Positions 23,421-40,140 of a stretch of DNA of 64,000 nucleotides are shown here, piece by piece. A model generated the notes under the pieces. It saw only the letters and a program-made list of their open reading frames with translations, had not been told where the DNA came from and made no database searches. Position numbers and translations under genes: made by a program. Position 1 is the stretch's first letter. Every line of letters begins with the position of its first letter. This DNA comes from Phallusia mammillata (lineage: Eukaryota > Chordata > Ascidiacea > Phlebobranchia > Ascidiidae), in NCBI GenBank assembly GCA_003260075.1, contig QLIY01000340.1, forward strand, positions 89,724 through 153,723. The letters are read 5' to 3'.

Positions 23421-25925
23421 TACTTTAGTACTTATCGGCAAATTTAGGCTTTATAGTTGCTTGTTGTCTCACTCTAAAGCCGTATACATTGATGACAAAG
23501 TTTCGCGTTTTTACGAAATCATGCACAAGTTTTAAACATTATGCATGTCGCTATTTCGCTTGTCATGTTTAAACAATCAGTAACTTCATTTTAACATACA
23601 CTACTTAGTATTTGCACAAAGAAGCGAGTAAGTGTGCTTTCAAAACTTCAATTTCTATGGATTTTACGGCACAGACAAAGTAAACTTAATTAGTATTCCG
23701 CACGTTTCAACTTCACATACTAGTTTAAATTTTTGAACTATAGTGTAATGATTTATGAAACTTGTTTCTACTATTTAATATTTATTTGTTTTTATTTTGA
23801 GTTGCTTAATTGGTTTAAATGCAAGGTATTATTTGGACTTGCCATACCTGATCTTTTTAGGTGGACTAAGGAAAATATTAGAAACTTTGGAGGCAATCCG
23901 AATAATGTGAAACTTTTTGGTGAAAGTGCGGGTGCAATTTCAGTTGGAATGCACGTCATTTCTCCAATGACACGTGGTTTGTTTCACAAAGCAATAAGTC
24001 ACAGCGTAAGTAAAATTACTTCTTTTTACAAATATATATATATTTACATACTGTTTTATTAATGCAATCAATAAATATAAACCTTGGGCGTTGTTTGAAG
24101 CACTTGTATTTGAGGATCAATCAAAAACACTTAAATCAATGCTGGATAAGTTGAAAATCACGGAAACGGAACCGAATTCCATCATGAAAAAACTAAAGGC
24201 GCTTTCGGCTGAAGCTATCATGGATGCCCAGGATATTGTAAGTTATATGCACAGAGAGTAAACAAGTATTTGCAAAAATACGTGTTGAAGCTTGCAGCTC
24301 ATGGCCTTTCATTGCTTGTTTTAGTAAAATTTATGTTTGAGCATGTCGCAAAGCAAAAAAGCAAAGGTAAAAAAAATATAAATAACTTGTTGAAACACCC
24401 TCCAATACAATGACAATAACACCACTATAACTTAACTAGGAAATCATTGTATTACGCCAGGCCCATTAAAGGCGCAATACTGAATCAACCGGTCTCCAAA
24501 TGTTTCCACATATACTAACCTGCGGTGGGATTAACCCACAAATTGAGACTTGGAAAGTTGGGCAAAAGCGGAGTCACAAGCACTGTTGCCTGCCTCACAT
24601 GCAGCACATGTCAGCTTCGTAGTAGGAAGATGTACTATGATTTACATATAAGTGTGCCGTGATTGCTGGTCTGCATCGACGCTTCAGAGCTAATCCCAGT
24701 GTTGAATTTATGTTTAGGAGAGTAACGTGTTTTTCGGCGTGACGTTCTGAAATGAGTTTCTTCCCAAACGAGTTCTTTTAAGGAAAGGAAACTTTGCTCC
24801 GGTGCCATACATTATTGGTTGCAATAACAGTGAAGGATACGGGATCATGGCAAGCGACTTTCCTCCTGGCTTTAGGGACGGATACGACAAAAAACTTGGA
24901 GAGCAAATGGCTAAGAGAATTTTGGCTCTGTGTGTGAAGGTATACAGTACGCGATTTCGGTCTATTTGACTTCGATATATTTTTTCAGAAAATTTGACAC
25001 TCTTGTAGCATTCGTACCCTGCTTTCTCCTCTTATCACACTTTCAAACTTACCACCCCCAGACACATTTACCAAAGTAAAGAAAGAGTCGTCTTTATTCA
25101 TTTTAGCCCGAAAAAATCGAACAAGCATGGAAGTTGGTTGAAAAACGATTTGCCACCGTATTTCCCGCCGATGACCAATTTTGATGGAGCAAAATTGTCG
25201 GCTGTGTAATTGCTGAAATGACGTTTGTAGCGCCATCTATTGAGCAAGCAATGCCTCACGCAGGTGAACACTAGTCTATAACTTTGCTGCGCTGAAACAT
25301 TTGTGAGTGTGTTGTTGTGCCTATAGAACGATGTATATACTTCCAAGTGCAATCGATCTACTTTTTGAATGTCCCATTCGAAGCACATTGTTATGATAGT
25401 AGTAGCATCGTTTAAATTTGTTTCAGACAAAGGTCATCAAACCTATATGTTTGGATGACGCACAAAACCAGGTGTGGACACGAAGAAGAATTTAGCGGCG
25501 GTTGGAAAGGTAAAGCACCATTTTGTGAGGCTGACCATACAGATGATATTCCTTTTACATTTGGAATTCCTATGGCAAAAGGAAAGTTGGAACCCCCGGT
25601 GAAATTTAGCGACGAAGAAAAACAACTTTCTAACGACTGGATGGACTGCTTAGTCAATTTTGCCAGAAATGGGTACGTTACTAGTTGAAACATTTTTATT
25701 TTGCAAAAAGAAACGTTTATTAGAGATCTATCCGCGCGTCAAATGTAGCCCGTCACAGCGTTTTCATTGAACCAGTAAATGCTAGCTTTTTTGACACATT
25801 GAAAAGTATGACCCTTCACTTAATGCGGTCTTCTCAATGTGCACCCGATCCAAGTTAGTCACCCGCCCATATGGATTAACAAAGATAAGGAGTTTTTTTT
25901 TGTTCGTAGCTTTTTAGTCATAGAC

Positions 25926-26658
25926 CAGTGGTTCTTAATAGTGATGTACCGAATCGGCGAAATTTCGATTCGGCCGAAACCGAATATTCGGCGGTTTTGC
26001 CGAATAAATTCGGCCGAATCAACCGAATCATTTATGACGTCACGCGAAGTCGTACGGTACGCGTTTGACATGAAAACATAAGTTTATCTACCAGGCAATT
26101 AGTGCAGAATGGTTGTGTTTCGTCCTTATTTCAGTTCTGTGGGGTTTAACATTGCCTTAAGCATAATTTCCAACCCGGCAATGAATTACTATTTAGTTGT
26201 CTGCAGTGGGGAAAACGATAATGTGGTAAAAAATATAAAAACTGACAGGATTCTCGTTGGTACTAAGCAGGAAAGACACGCTTAACGCTTTAAAAGTGTG
26301 TTCATAAAACAACTAGAGATGTACCGAATATTCGGTTTGCCGAATTTATTCGGCCGATCGGCCAGTTTTGCAAAGATTCAAAGCGTTAAACGTGTCTTTT
26401 CTGCTTAGTACCAACGAAAATCTCGCCAATCATTATATTTTTTAACACATTATCGTTTTCCCACTGCAGACAACTAATCAGTAATTCATTGTCGGGTAGG
26501 CAATCATGCTTGAGGCACTGTTAAACCCAACATAACTGAAATAAGGACAAAACACAACCATTCTGCACTAATTGCCTGGTAGATAAACTTATGTTTTCAT
26601 GTCATACGTGTGGCGTACGACTTCGCGTGACGTCATAAATGATTCGGTTGATTCGGCC

Positions 26659-26748
<90 letters not shown>
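25926..26748. mobile_element. Inverted-repeat element(s) in CE2 intron 8, right end replaced by poly-G
   Basis: It begins CAGTGGTTCTTAA after TCATAGAC; (G)CATAGAC follows the G-run at 26749-26756, a near-perfect target duplication. Inside, arms of roughly 300 bp (about 25.99-26.29 and 26.37-26.66 kb) are inverted copies sharing GATTCGGTTGATTCGGCC, GTGACGTCATAAATGATTCG and CCAGGCAATTAGTGCAGAA. CE4 lacks the insertion. Confidence 0.75.

Positions 26749-26749
<1 letters not shown>
26661..26749. repeat. Poly-G run of 89 bases
   Basis: Uninterrupted G at the right end of the insertion in CE2 intron 8, where an inverted terminal repeat is expected. Confidence 0.95.
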
Positions 26750-26751
<2 letters not shown>

Positions 26752-27388
26752 TAGACAAACAATTTTAATCGGTCTTTTTAAACTGTCTGTACACATTTTA
26801 TTAGGTAGTGATCTGCACAAGGGTGAGAATATGACAATTGAATGGCCTACGTATGAAGTCAATACTCGTCGGCACTTGGTGTTTAAAAGTCTTTTTACAG
26901 TTGATTCCAAATTGTTGTCGGATCGATATGAGTTCTGGATGGAAACGTTGCCAAATTTTCTGAAAAGCCTGGATGTTTATTTGTGTTTTTCTTATGATAA
27001 AACACAGGTAGAGTATTTTTGAGTATTTTTTTTTTTTTGGAACTGGAACGCATTTTTTGTATGCAATTAAACTTAATTTAAAAAAGCACGGAGTCATTAC
27101 ACACCAAGCTAGCAGCAGTTACTGCACCCTGTTTCGACCTGTAAGGTTTCGTCACTTCAGCTGGTGACAAGACATTACCTGCACATGTTAGTGTAGCTAG
27201 GTTACAACACTCCTGTTTATTAAGATAAACATGCTGAAAAAGACAGGCCTAACATCTGTTCAAACCACAACTTGATACAAACCACCAGAGGCACTGGTTC
27301 CACTGAATTTTGTTCGTCTTAAGAAGGAAAGTAGGTATACATTATCGTGTTTATTACTTATGCGCAATAAAACCCAGAGCTGCATCTG

Positions 27389-27500
27389 ATACTGAAATAG
27401 GTCTTTTATTTCTTTAATGACTTCGATGTCATCTGAAACAAATGACACACATAGTAGTTTTGTTTATAACATTTATTTTGAGTAACTCACCCCTAAAAAA
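27389..27500 (-). pseudogene. AMP-0: relic of a peptide-precursor tail exon
   Basis: On the minus strand a TTTCAG acceptor is followed by DDIEVIKEIKDLF (27389-27432), clearly the acidic tail exon of the AMP family. Two or three acids are changed to Lys and the stop is lost (reads on QYQMQ). The adjoining intron and an exon-2 donor remnant (GGGTGAGTTAC near 27484-27492) are also recognisable. No exon 1 was found. It sits at the block A/B junction, the same relative place as AMP-1 behind CE4. Confidence 0.7.
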
Positions 27501-27639
27501 ATCATGTTTCAAAATGTTTTTTTTAATTTCTAAACGTTGTGTCACTGTTTGTTAGTTATTGTCAGTCATGAGGAATGATATCTACAGTGTGAACATTATG
27601 CAAACGGTAACTTTACGTAACAGTTTAAACTCTTTACGC

Positions 27640-27863
27640 CAGTGGTCGGCAACCGCCGGTGCTGGTCCGCGAGGAGTTCGTTACCGGGCCGTAAAATTTT
27701 TCAGGTTTAATGCTATAAAACATTTTGCCCATGTATCCCGGGGATGATAAACTTATTTAAGCGTTTTATTGCTAAATGTTTGCAGTTTTTTTTAAAGACC
27801 GGTCCGCGATAAAATTTGAGTTTCAAAAACGGTCCGCAGTGCAAAAAACGTTGCCGACCCCCG
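27640..27863. mobile_element. hAT MITE
   Basis: The ends CAGTGGTCGGCAAC and GTTGCCGACCCCCG are inverted, with perfect 8-bp duplications CTTTACGC (27632-27639 and 27864-27871). Confidence 0.9.
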
Positions 27864-27874
27864 CTTTACGCTAC

Positions 27875-28052
27875 CAGTGGTGGAATTCAGCTAGTTCGCA
27901 CCGGTTGTACACAACGGTCTCACGAAATTTTATGAGATCAGCGAACCGGTTAGCATTACTGGTTACTGTAATGGACTTTTTGTAACAGAACCGACTGAAA
28001 AATATGACCTTTTAGTGGAACCGGCTGACAAAAAATTTGAAGCCCACCATTG
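27875..28052. mobile_element. hAT MITE, same family as 45751-45929
   Basis: The sequence from CAGTGGTGGAATTC to CCCACCATTG matches the CE5 intron element over its whole length (shared GCGAACCGGTTAGCATTACT). No matching target duplication is seen, consistent with insertion beside or into another element. Confidence 0.8.
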
Positions 28053-28970
28053 CCTTCAAGTGCAAAACGTATCGTTTTGTTTACTGAAAAAACTATATTC
28101 TCGAGGTTTTGTCTAAGTTGACCCCTATCTATTTAATCTGCTTTAGGTTTCCACACAACCTCTTTTTGTGAGATTTGTCAATTGTCACGTATTACCCTTT
28201 GCAACTAACCAACTATCAGCGCGGATAGAAGTTTGTTGGCAAATTGGTTACCTGGGGCATGAGTGCACCGGCGTTGATTGCACTATCGAAAAGCTTTGCG
28301 TTGTCGGCGAAGTATTACAAGAGCTTTACTGTTAACTCTTGGCAGGCCAGTTAGCATGCATCTTTACCGTGTGTGAATTTCTGATTTAAAAGTGTCGACT
28401 GAAAATAGTAAGGTGGCTAGTATGTTTTTTGAAATTCCGCAAGTTCTTTATCGCCATTCTGGAATACATCCAACATTGACACAAAAGCATTATGAAATTG
28501 GACTGCCAATATCCAAAGGTAGAATCGTTGTTTTTCTGGTAGATTTTTATGACTAAATTTCCAATAACATCCGGGTTTCTCAATTTTTTATTATTATTTA
28601 GAATAATCAATAAATACATGTACCAATATATACATAAAGAAGTCATAAATAAAGCTAATTGCTGGTTTGAAGGTTTTTATGTCCATATCAAGACTGCTGT
28701 TAGGCTATATGTGCGACTACGCGTTTTACTCAACACTGATAGACATCAACTGTTTATATCGGTTTTTGTTACCGTCGTCAGCAGAGTGAACCACAATTGG
28801 TACACAAATATCGACAAACAATAGCAAATTACTTTTAAATTGGCGCATGTTTATCAGCAATCGTCATTAAACAATGTCTTCCATTTTCATTAAACAATTT
28901 CTTCCATTTTCAGTTAAAATAACAAAACTGTCAACGTTAAAACATTGCTTAAACGGTTTACTTGGGTCAA
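28053..28970. other. 3' flank of CE3, no gene seen
   Basis: Homologous to the CE1 3' flank and retains the empty site of the 13484 hAT insertion. No exon recognised. Confidence 0.6.
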
Positions 28971-31900
28971 CTAGCTGATGACTCCACATAGTGTGTCCAT
29001 CCAAAAATCGTAACGATCAACAATGAGTTTTTCACCCACGGAGAAGGGAATGCGCACAAGCAAATGTCGGCGATTACTCCCATCGTACTGCGGCCATTCA
29101 GCTGCCATATCCACGCCTTTATTGGGATTGCTGAAAAAATGTGTTGGCTTATTAGTTAAGGTTTAGAAGAAAACAAAACGCCCAAGAAACATGTTTGTAT
29201 GTAATATTTCTATGCTTCCCGCCATTTTCAAGTATTTACGAGTTGTACTACAATGTCACTCTGTGACGTCATAGACGATTGTATTTTGGAAAATTAACAG
29301 GGCCATTCCACAACACAGCTTGCTGAAGAAAAGGCACATCTTAAAGTGTTAATTGTAAACTCGCGAAAAAGTTAAGTTGTGTCACCTGTGGTATGTAGTC
29401 AGTTGGTAAGTGTATAGTGATTTGTGAAAGCTACTGGTGCTGTTTTTTATTGGTTGAACTATAGCAATCTATTTCTTTGTTTTTTTGTAGCCATATCTAT
29501 GTAGTATCTATGAGCCATATTGGGAAAAAACGAAAGAACTTGGTTGGGCAATTTTTTGTGTTAACTTGTATTTAAAATCCAAACCGTAGCCTACCAACAT
29601 CTGATTTCTACCAAGAAGACTAGAACATGTGTAGTTTGGGTTTCCAAGTTCTAAGAATGCTTGTTATACAATAACTGAAAAAGTTGACAGCCGCGTTTTT
29701 AAAGTTTACAGCATTAGAACACTTGTTATTGTTTTTGGCCCCCAATGACATCCGTTATTTTACATATTAAATCATTGTTGCCTTGTATTGGTAGTTACTT
29801 GAACCCTTTTTTTGCGCATCAAATGACTAGTAAAAAAATTGTGTTATGAATAAGATTGGAAAAAACAAACATGAAACAAATTTGTTTTAGGGTATTGTTA
29901 CAATATAACATAGGCCTATACACTAATCAATAATAAACTGACTTATTGCATGATACGTTTGTTTAGGCATAACCATACCCAGTCTGGGCAAAATTCGTGA
30001 TGTAGTCTATCCACAACTTGGACAGTTCTTCTTCTTCCGTACTAAACCTGATTGGTGGGGTGATTATGCCATTTGCAAACGGTTCTCCAAACGTTAGAGA
30101 AACGTCGTCCCCATGATCAGCCTCACAAAAGTCCGGTTTTCCTTTGTAACCCCCACTAAACTCCTCTTCGTGCTGCCACCTCATTTGATGAGTCATTAAA
30201 TACATGTAAGTCTTATAACCTTTACCTGAGAGAAAATTGTTTTTTAGTTTTTTGACAAATTTAACCAATAGCATATCCTAGCAAAATAGAAATTATGTGT
30301 AGCTTTATATCGCCCGTTTGGAAATTGTAGTATCTATATTGACGTGCTATTGGAATTGGCATGTTGTTTCACGGACCCGAAATCGTTATGCCAGATTTAA
30401 AACTGATTCGAAAACATATTTGTCAAACTTGAAGCGACACGCTCAGTTTACAGCATGGCAGTCAGCGTTTGGAAAAACAAAGGTTTGTAAGTTCACTTCA
30501 TTTTATACACGGTATGTTTAAGTTAGGTTTATAAAGTTCTTTATAGCATTTTTGCACGTATCCTCGTAAGCAAAAACGCAGTAAGTAACGAGTGAAGTTA
30601 GGGTCAAGAAAGAGTTTGCAATGTTATGCGGTTTCTGTTGGCAGTACAGAAATCATCTTCAATGTTTAATGTTTAACGAAACAACCACACCTGCATGGGC
30701 TTGGGATTGTTGAACGGCCGGTGTCACAAACCAAGTCTCCGCGATAATGGAACCAAGTATTTTACTCCACCTCTGCTTGTCATCAGCTGGAAATACACTC
30801 TCAAACTTTTTCTCAATTTTTTGCCAAGCTGATCGAATTTTGTCTGGCTGAAAACAAAACATCAAGCAGATGTATAATATTGCTTAAAGAATCGGCAAAG
30901 TCTTACACAACGTCTAGTTCAGTGGTTCTCAAACTTTTTTATTGTCGGGGCCAAATGGTATTTTTTAAGTGTGTAGGGAGCCGCAAAAAAAACGAAACTT
31001 TGAGAAAATCAATAAAGAAGATGACTTTGAAAGCTAAAATAGCAATGTTTGGTGGTTTTCTGAGGTCTGATGCGAGCCGCAATGTAGTTGGGAGCCGCAT
31101 GCGGCCCCGAAACCCGAGTTTGAGAACCACTGGTCCAGTTTCACCAAATTTCTAATTTACTATGGTAAAATCAGCGTAATCCCAAACGGCTGTGAAAAGC
31201 ACTGCTTACCTCTAAAGTGAGAGCTAACATTCCATGACAAAGTTCGATCGCTGTTTTTCTGTCATATCCTTCAGCAAATCCTGGTGGGAAGTCTTCACTG
31301 AGGAGACCATATCCTTCTGTGTTGTTACAACCAATTATGTAGGGGACGGGAGCAAAGTCTCCTTTCTGAAGAAGAGCGTTAGGCGTCTCCGGAAGAAAAT
31401 CGTCACCAGCAGTAGGGGAAAATATCTGGTACTTTTGCTTAATAGAAAACATAAAGTTTATGCTCAATCTTTACATCTTTTCCAAGAAGTTTTGTACAAA
31501 ATTAGGCTTTTACCGCATCCAAACTGCTGAGAACTTTTTCTGCTGGCAGCGCCTTTAGTTTCTGCATAATAGCCTCGGGTTCCGAGTCGGTGATGCCAAG
31601 ATTTTCTAACATAAGTTTCAATGTCGCGGACTGGTCCTTCTTTAACACTACGGAACAAAAGATATATTTTGTCAAATGATCATTTGATACAGAACGTTTT
31701 TATCATTATCGAAGTTTAAATAAGTTACATTTGATGTAATAGAAGACTTCATAATGTAAGGCTTGGGCAAAGCATTTTAAAATATTATTCGACTGTGTCA
31801 CTTACTAGGCAAGTTCGCGTTTCCACTGTGACTTATTGCCTTGTGAAACAAACCGCGCGACATGGGGGAAACAACGTGAAGCCCAACCGAGATTGCGCCA

Positions 31901-33163
31901 GCACTTTCCCCGAAAATCGTTACATTATCGGGATTGCCGCCAAAGTTTCTGATGTGTTCCTTTGTCCACCTTTATGCAGGAATATGGTAAATGTATGTCG
32001 TTTTTTATGCTGATTTAGAAACCAGTCTAGTGCAGACAAGTTGAAAAGTCACTAACCGATTTTGTTTTCACAAAATGTTGTAAATGTGTCATCTATTTAC
32101 CTCATTGCCATGACCTGGTCCTTGAGCCCCATGTTTCCTTTCCATTTTGTGTCTTTTCCCAGGTCAAAAAAGCCAAAGATGTTAACCCGGTAATTGGGCA
32201 CAACCAACACGACATCTTTCATTCCACATAGCACTTGTCCATTGTAATAAGGGCTACCACCCATTACAAAACCGCCGCCGTATATCCAAAACAACACCTG
32301 AATATCAACACGTTTCAGTTGAAATAAAAATACAGCATGTATATTGGAAGTTTTGTTAGGTTTACGTTAATAAAAAGCACAGAACTGCTTTTTGTACAGA
32401 TACAAGTATAAAAACACAAGGCTATTAGGCGAACGGTAAGCGGAAAATCTCTTACTGGTAAGTTTGCGGTTTTGCTTGCATTGGGTGTAAACACGTTCAA
32501 GTACAGGCAATCTTCGCTAAATAGTTTCAGCTCTTCGTTTGAAACTTTTATAGTAGCTAGGCTATTAAATATTCTATCCACCATTTTGTGGTCCTGCATT
32601 GGACTTGGTATGCTTTGTGTTCCATCCAAAACGCCATCCCATTTCTCAGCCCTAAATGTTTAGAAAAGTTCATTAAATGCTTAATTTATTTCGACAAAAA
32701 ATTGGCTAATCCTGTAACCACGTCAATGAGAAGTGATTTTGAAACCTTAAATCCCATGTTTCGTTGGTTTATTGTGTGGTTGCCGTTGATATTTAAGAAA
32801 ATGAGTACATTGAATATTGTGACCAAGAGTAAACGGCGTTAGTCACAAAATTACCAGATGAACAACATTACTTTGTTTCCATATGGAGCCTACATTGATT
32901 CAACGTAATGCTTACATAGCGAGATTATTTACTTTTATGGTCAAATTACGTTTTTTGCCCCGTTTGCGAAGTAACCTTTATTATAATTTAAGATTTTCCA
33001 TTTACTTTTGAGGTGGTTCAAACCGTAGTTCACCCAATGGAGGTTTAGCAAACGGAATTCGGGAGTACTGAAATACAGCTTGTGCGCCTCTGCATTTCGC
33101 TTTGGGCAAAACCAAGCCTTTCACTTTTCCCAGACTTGTTTCGACGACAGGACAGTCTCCCAT
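28971..33163 (-). CDS. Type-B carboxylesterase CE3
   Basis: Nine exons: 33006-33163, 32456-32651, 32101-32297, 31806-31969, 31514-31647, 31210-31425, 30691-30847, 29979-30225 and 28971-29130. They join in phase to 542 aa ending TAG. It is the block-B twin of CE1, with the oxyanion-hole GGGF, Ser206 in GESAG, Glu320 in CNNTEG and His445 in EADHGDD, all intact. No signal peptide is seen. Exon 7 keeps [10 protein letters not shown] where CE1 has a proline run. Two hAT-type insertions distinguish this copy, one in intron 6 and one upstream, but neither touches coding sequence. An active cytosolic esterase is inferred; substrate unknown. Confidence 0.9.
30920..31132. mobile_element. hAT MITE in CE3 intron 6
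   Basis: The ends CAGTGGTTCTCAAACTT and GTTTGAGAACCACTG are inverted. Flanks are GTCTAGTT and GTCCAGTT (7 of 8 match). CE1 lacks it. Confidence 0.85.
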
Positions 33164-34691
33164 AATAAACTCTTATTCTATACTTATATCTAGATTTTTG
33201 CGCAGATTTTTATTTAAGCTAAAAGATTTAGCAAAGCACAATTAAAGTTTATTATTCCTAAATCTAGTTTTTTATTCGACTTTTTTATCCCATCTACTGC
33301 TATATCGAATGTATTTTCTACTACTGGCTGTGGACAACACAATGTCCGGTTTCTTTGGACTCTCCGTACCACAAAACTCTTGTCACCACGCCTGTTCCGA
33401 CTTATTTGCCTTGCTTGTGCGCGGCACACGTGAACATACAATCATAGAGCAGTGCTCCGCAACCGGTGTGCCGCGGCACACTGGTGTGCCGCAAGACGAT
33501 GCTGGGTGTGCCGCCGCAAAATCGTAACTTTTTGTTTTAAGTTTGTTTTTGTGTTATTTAACATCATAGCAAATGCTACAGTTCACAACACCAAACTAAA
33601 GCTACACTACTCACTACTCACTACACATTCATGTTTTATTAAGTCAGAATATACTTTATAATGGCTTAATGCAAAGGTCTCAAAACTCAGGTGGAATGCC
33701 CTGTCAGACCACCGATGACAAGAAACAATCATTCTTTATTAGTAATGAGCTAGAAATAAACGCGACGTTTTAATCGTATGATGGAAATAGTCCCTCCTTT
33801 CGAAAATCAACAATTCCAATTGTTTTCACGTGTAGTAGTTAATTGTACTTCGTTTTTTTTTTTACTTTGCTACATACATTAAATGGCGTAAACGCAACAC
33901 ATATTTAAGCACACAATATTTTTGTTCATATTACTTTTACAAAAAAGTTCCAACAATACGGCCCTTTACTAACGTAAAAAAATGTTTTTGGCCCTCAAAG
34001 AAGTTTAAAAACTCTGGCTTAATGCTTTTTTTCAAATCGCATTTTTGGTTCGGGTGTGCCGCCGAACATTTGAAGCTTGTATGGTGCGACGTGCGTGAAA
34101 AAAGGTTGCGGAGCACTGTTATAGAGCAAACAGAAAAACGATTGAATAGGTGGTTTATGCAATCGTGTCTAGCCTATGTTACACGATTTATGTTGCACAG
34201 TTGGGTCGCCCGTACTATACCGCTGGAGTAGTTTGGCATCAAAGTGTGATTTATTTTATCTGGCCGTAAAGTTGTGGGTGTAATTTCCAAATTTAAAAAT
34301 ACTGGTAGAAATTTCGACTGTTAAGAGATTCAGTAAGTTTTAATAAAACGATTTGTATGCTTTGCCTGTTTAGTCATAAAGTTTATTTTTTATTGCTGGT
34401 GTTTAAACATCAGCAACGCATATAGCTTAATAACTGGCTCTTTCAATCGTCGAACATGTGTTTACAGAGTATTGTTTGCTCGGTTGACTTGCCCCAAAAG
34501 GTTCTATATGTTGACGAAGTTTTGAACTTTGTGCCTATATGTGAAAACGAGGGTGTGCTATTTGTACATTAATGATGTGTTAAACCTAAGATCGAGCGCA
34601 AATATAATGTAGTTTTGAGTTTCGAGTCGAAATTGTGCAAAATCATGTTTTTATGTTTTTGCATTTTGACAGAAGTAAAACTCACATCACA
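33164..34691. promoter_or_regulatory. Divergent promoter region of CE3 and CE4
   Basis: Counterpart of the CE1/CE2 spacer, expanded by a 669-bp nested transposon insertion. The acceptor CAG found before the CE2 start is CAT here (34671-34674 region GCAT); the next possible acceptor is ACAG six bases on. Confidence 0.4.
33450..34118. mobile_element. hAT element between CE3 and CE4 with a nested element
   Basis: The ends CAGTGCTCCGCAACC and GGTTGCGGAGCACTG are perfect inverted repeats. Flanks TCATAGAG and TTATAGAG match at 7 of 8. Inside, a second element (33673-34017) is bracketed by perfect 8-bp duplications CTTAATGC (33665-33672 and 34018-34025). Confidence 0.85.
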
Positions 34692-38646
<3,955 letters not shown>

Positions 38647-40140
38647 AAAAGCCTGAATGTTTATTTGTGTTTTTCCTCATGATAAAACACAGGTAAAGTA
38701 TTTTTTTAAACATAATTTGTCACGGTAAATTCGTTGGCATTATTTACTTATCAAATTCGTTTTTGTCCTAATTTACTTTGTTAGTGGTGTTTTTTCCGTA
38801 CATTGTATTAAAAAAAACACTAAACGTAGTTGATTAGGTCGGCAACTGTTTCGTGGTGAAAATTGTTTGGAACTGGAACGCAATTTTTGGTATGTAATCA
38901 AACTTAATACGACACTCCTGTTTATAAAGACAAACATGCTGAAAAAAAGGCCTCCACATTTGTTCAAGCCACAACTGGACACAATCCACTAGAGGCACTG
39001 GTTCCGCTGAATTTGTTCGTCCATGCTTTCTGCAAATTTGTTCGTCCATACTTTCTGCAAAGCTGATTTTTCATCAACAGCGTTTAATCTTTGCAGAGTT
39101 ACATGATTAAATAGTCATATATAGTCGGAGAATCAAGTCAACGCCAATCAAAATAACATTGGTTTACAACTTCAACTAAACTTGGTTTGTGAACCAAATG
39201 TTTTAATTTACAAGTAAGATTTTCAGCAGCAATATCATTCTGGTACCTATGAATTTTCATGGCTCTTATTGTTACATTATCATAGTAAAATACTTTTTGA
39301 CATGACAATTTACTGACCGCGCTTACATTTTGCCGCATAATACAATTTGCAACGATAAGCATACGACTTTACTGAGATGTTTATTAGTGGTACTCTCAGT
39401 GGTAAAACGAAAAACGTTTATAAATCAGTATCAGAATGTTTAATAAATCAGTATCAGATAATCGCCGTTCTTAAACACAGCTGGAAGTTAAACGAGTTTG
39501 TTAGCTCTCCTTTGGTTTCCCTTGGACAAAAACTAGAATGTTCAATATTATATTTTCCTCAAATTATTTTATCTTTTCGTTTTGAAAACACTGTCGTTCT
39601 TACAACTACAAAAAAGCATTAACATGTTGTCTGTTACTTAAAATGTGAGCCTTGCGCAGGGCCAAGCAAACCTGTAGTTTTAGATGTTATTGCCAACATA
39701 CTGGATACCTCAAAATGAAAATGATTTCGATCCCAGTTAGAAAATTCTCTGGTCTTTTTGGAACCATGATATGTCACAACTCTTGGCGTATAAACTCACG
39801 TGTATTTTAGTTACCACTGTTTCCTGATACGTTTATGAGTCCTTGGGTCCCCAAAATTGCGTGCCTATAATTATTTGATCTTTCAAAATAAAAATGACTA
39901 CGCGTGTCAACATTTACTACGAACTTGAAGTTTGCGCAATTGTTAGTTATCAAAAAAACAGACAGGTTGGTGCGCATTAACTTGAAAAAATCAAACGTGG
40001 CTCGTAACATCTTAGGCTAAAAACGGTTGAGTATTTGGACTGTTTTCATAAAAAAACTTTTTTTTTGTAACAAAAAGTCAAAATACGTTTCTAAGGGGCT
40101 AGATATAATATTTTATTTTGCGCTTAGAAGATATTTCAGT
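38647..40140. other. Region between CE4 and AMP-1, holding AMP-unit 3' flank
   Basis: From about 39.45 to 40.02 kb the sequence matches the 3' flank of AMP-2 at 48.26-48.79 kb (CATGTTGTCTGTTACTTAAA, ACAACTCTTGGCGTATAAAC, AACAGACAGGTTGG). No AMP exon 2 or 3 is present: flank joins intron-1-like sequence near 40.02 kb, indicating a deletion. Confidence 0.55.

Larger units (their letters stand above)
20702..27022 (+). pseudogene. Carboxylesterase CE2, multiply disrupted
   Basis: The paralogue of CE4 keeps the nine-exon layout: 20702-20859, 21245-21440, 21582-21698 plus 22802-22881, 23861-24005, 24101-24237, 24718-24939, 25107-25263, 25427-25672 and about 26809-27022. Lesions seen against CE4 are as follows. 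A transposon sits in exon 3 (21699-22793). Nineteen bases are lost at the end of exon 4, shifting the frame. Stops occur at 24748-24750 (exon 6) and 25182-25184 (exon 7). Six bases are lost in exon 6. One base is lost in exon 8 near 25450, and this lesion is shared with CE4. The normal stop in exon 9 is also lost. The Ser motif GESAG and the His region are still readable. It cannot encode an active enzyme. Confidence 0.85.
13210..27450. repeat. Duplication block A (CE1, CE2 and AMP-0 relic)
   Basis: Sequence from about 13.21 kb to 27.45 kb recurs, diverged, in the same orientation at about 27.56-39.05 kb. Matching landmarks include CTATATTCTCGAGGTT (13.34 and 28.09 kb), CE1 with CE3, the shared divergent promoter region, CE2 with CE4, and the GAGGCACTGGTTCC stretch (27.28 and 38.99 kb). 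Boundaries are by eye. Confidence 0.75.

Noticed and set aside
25412-25693. Minus-strand frame opposite CE2 exon 8
   Set aside because: Shadow of esterase coding sequence on the other strand.
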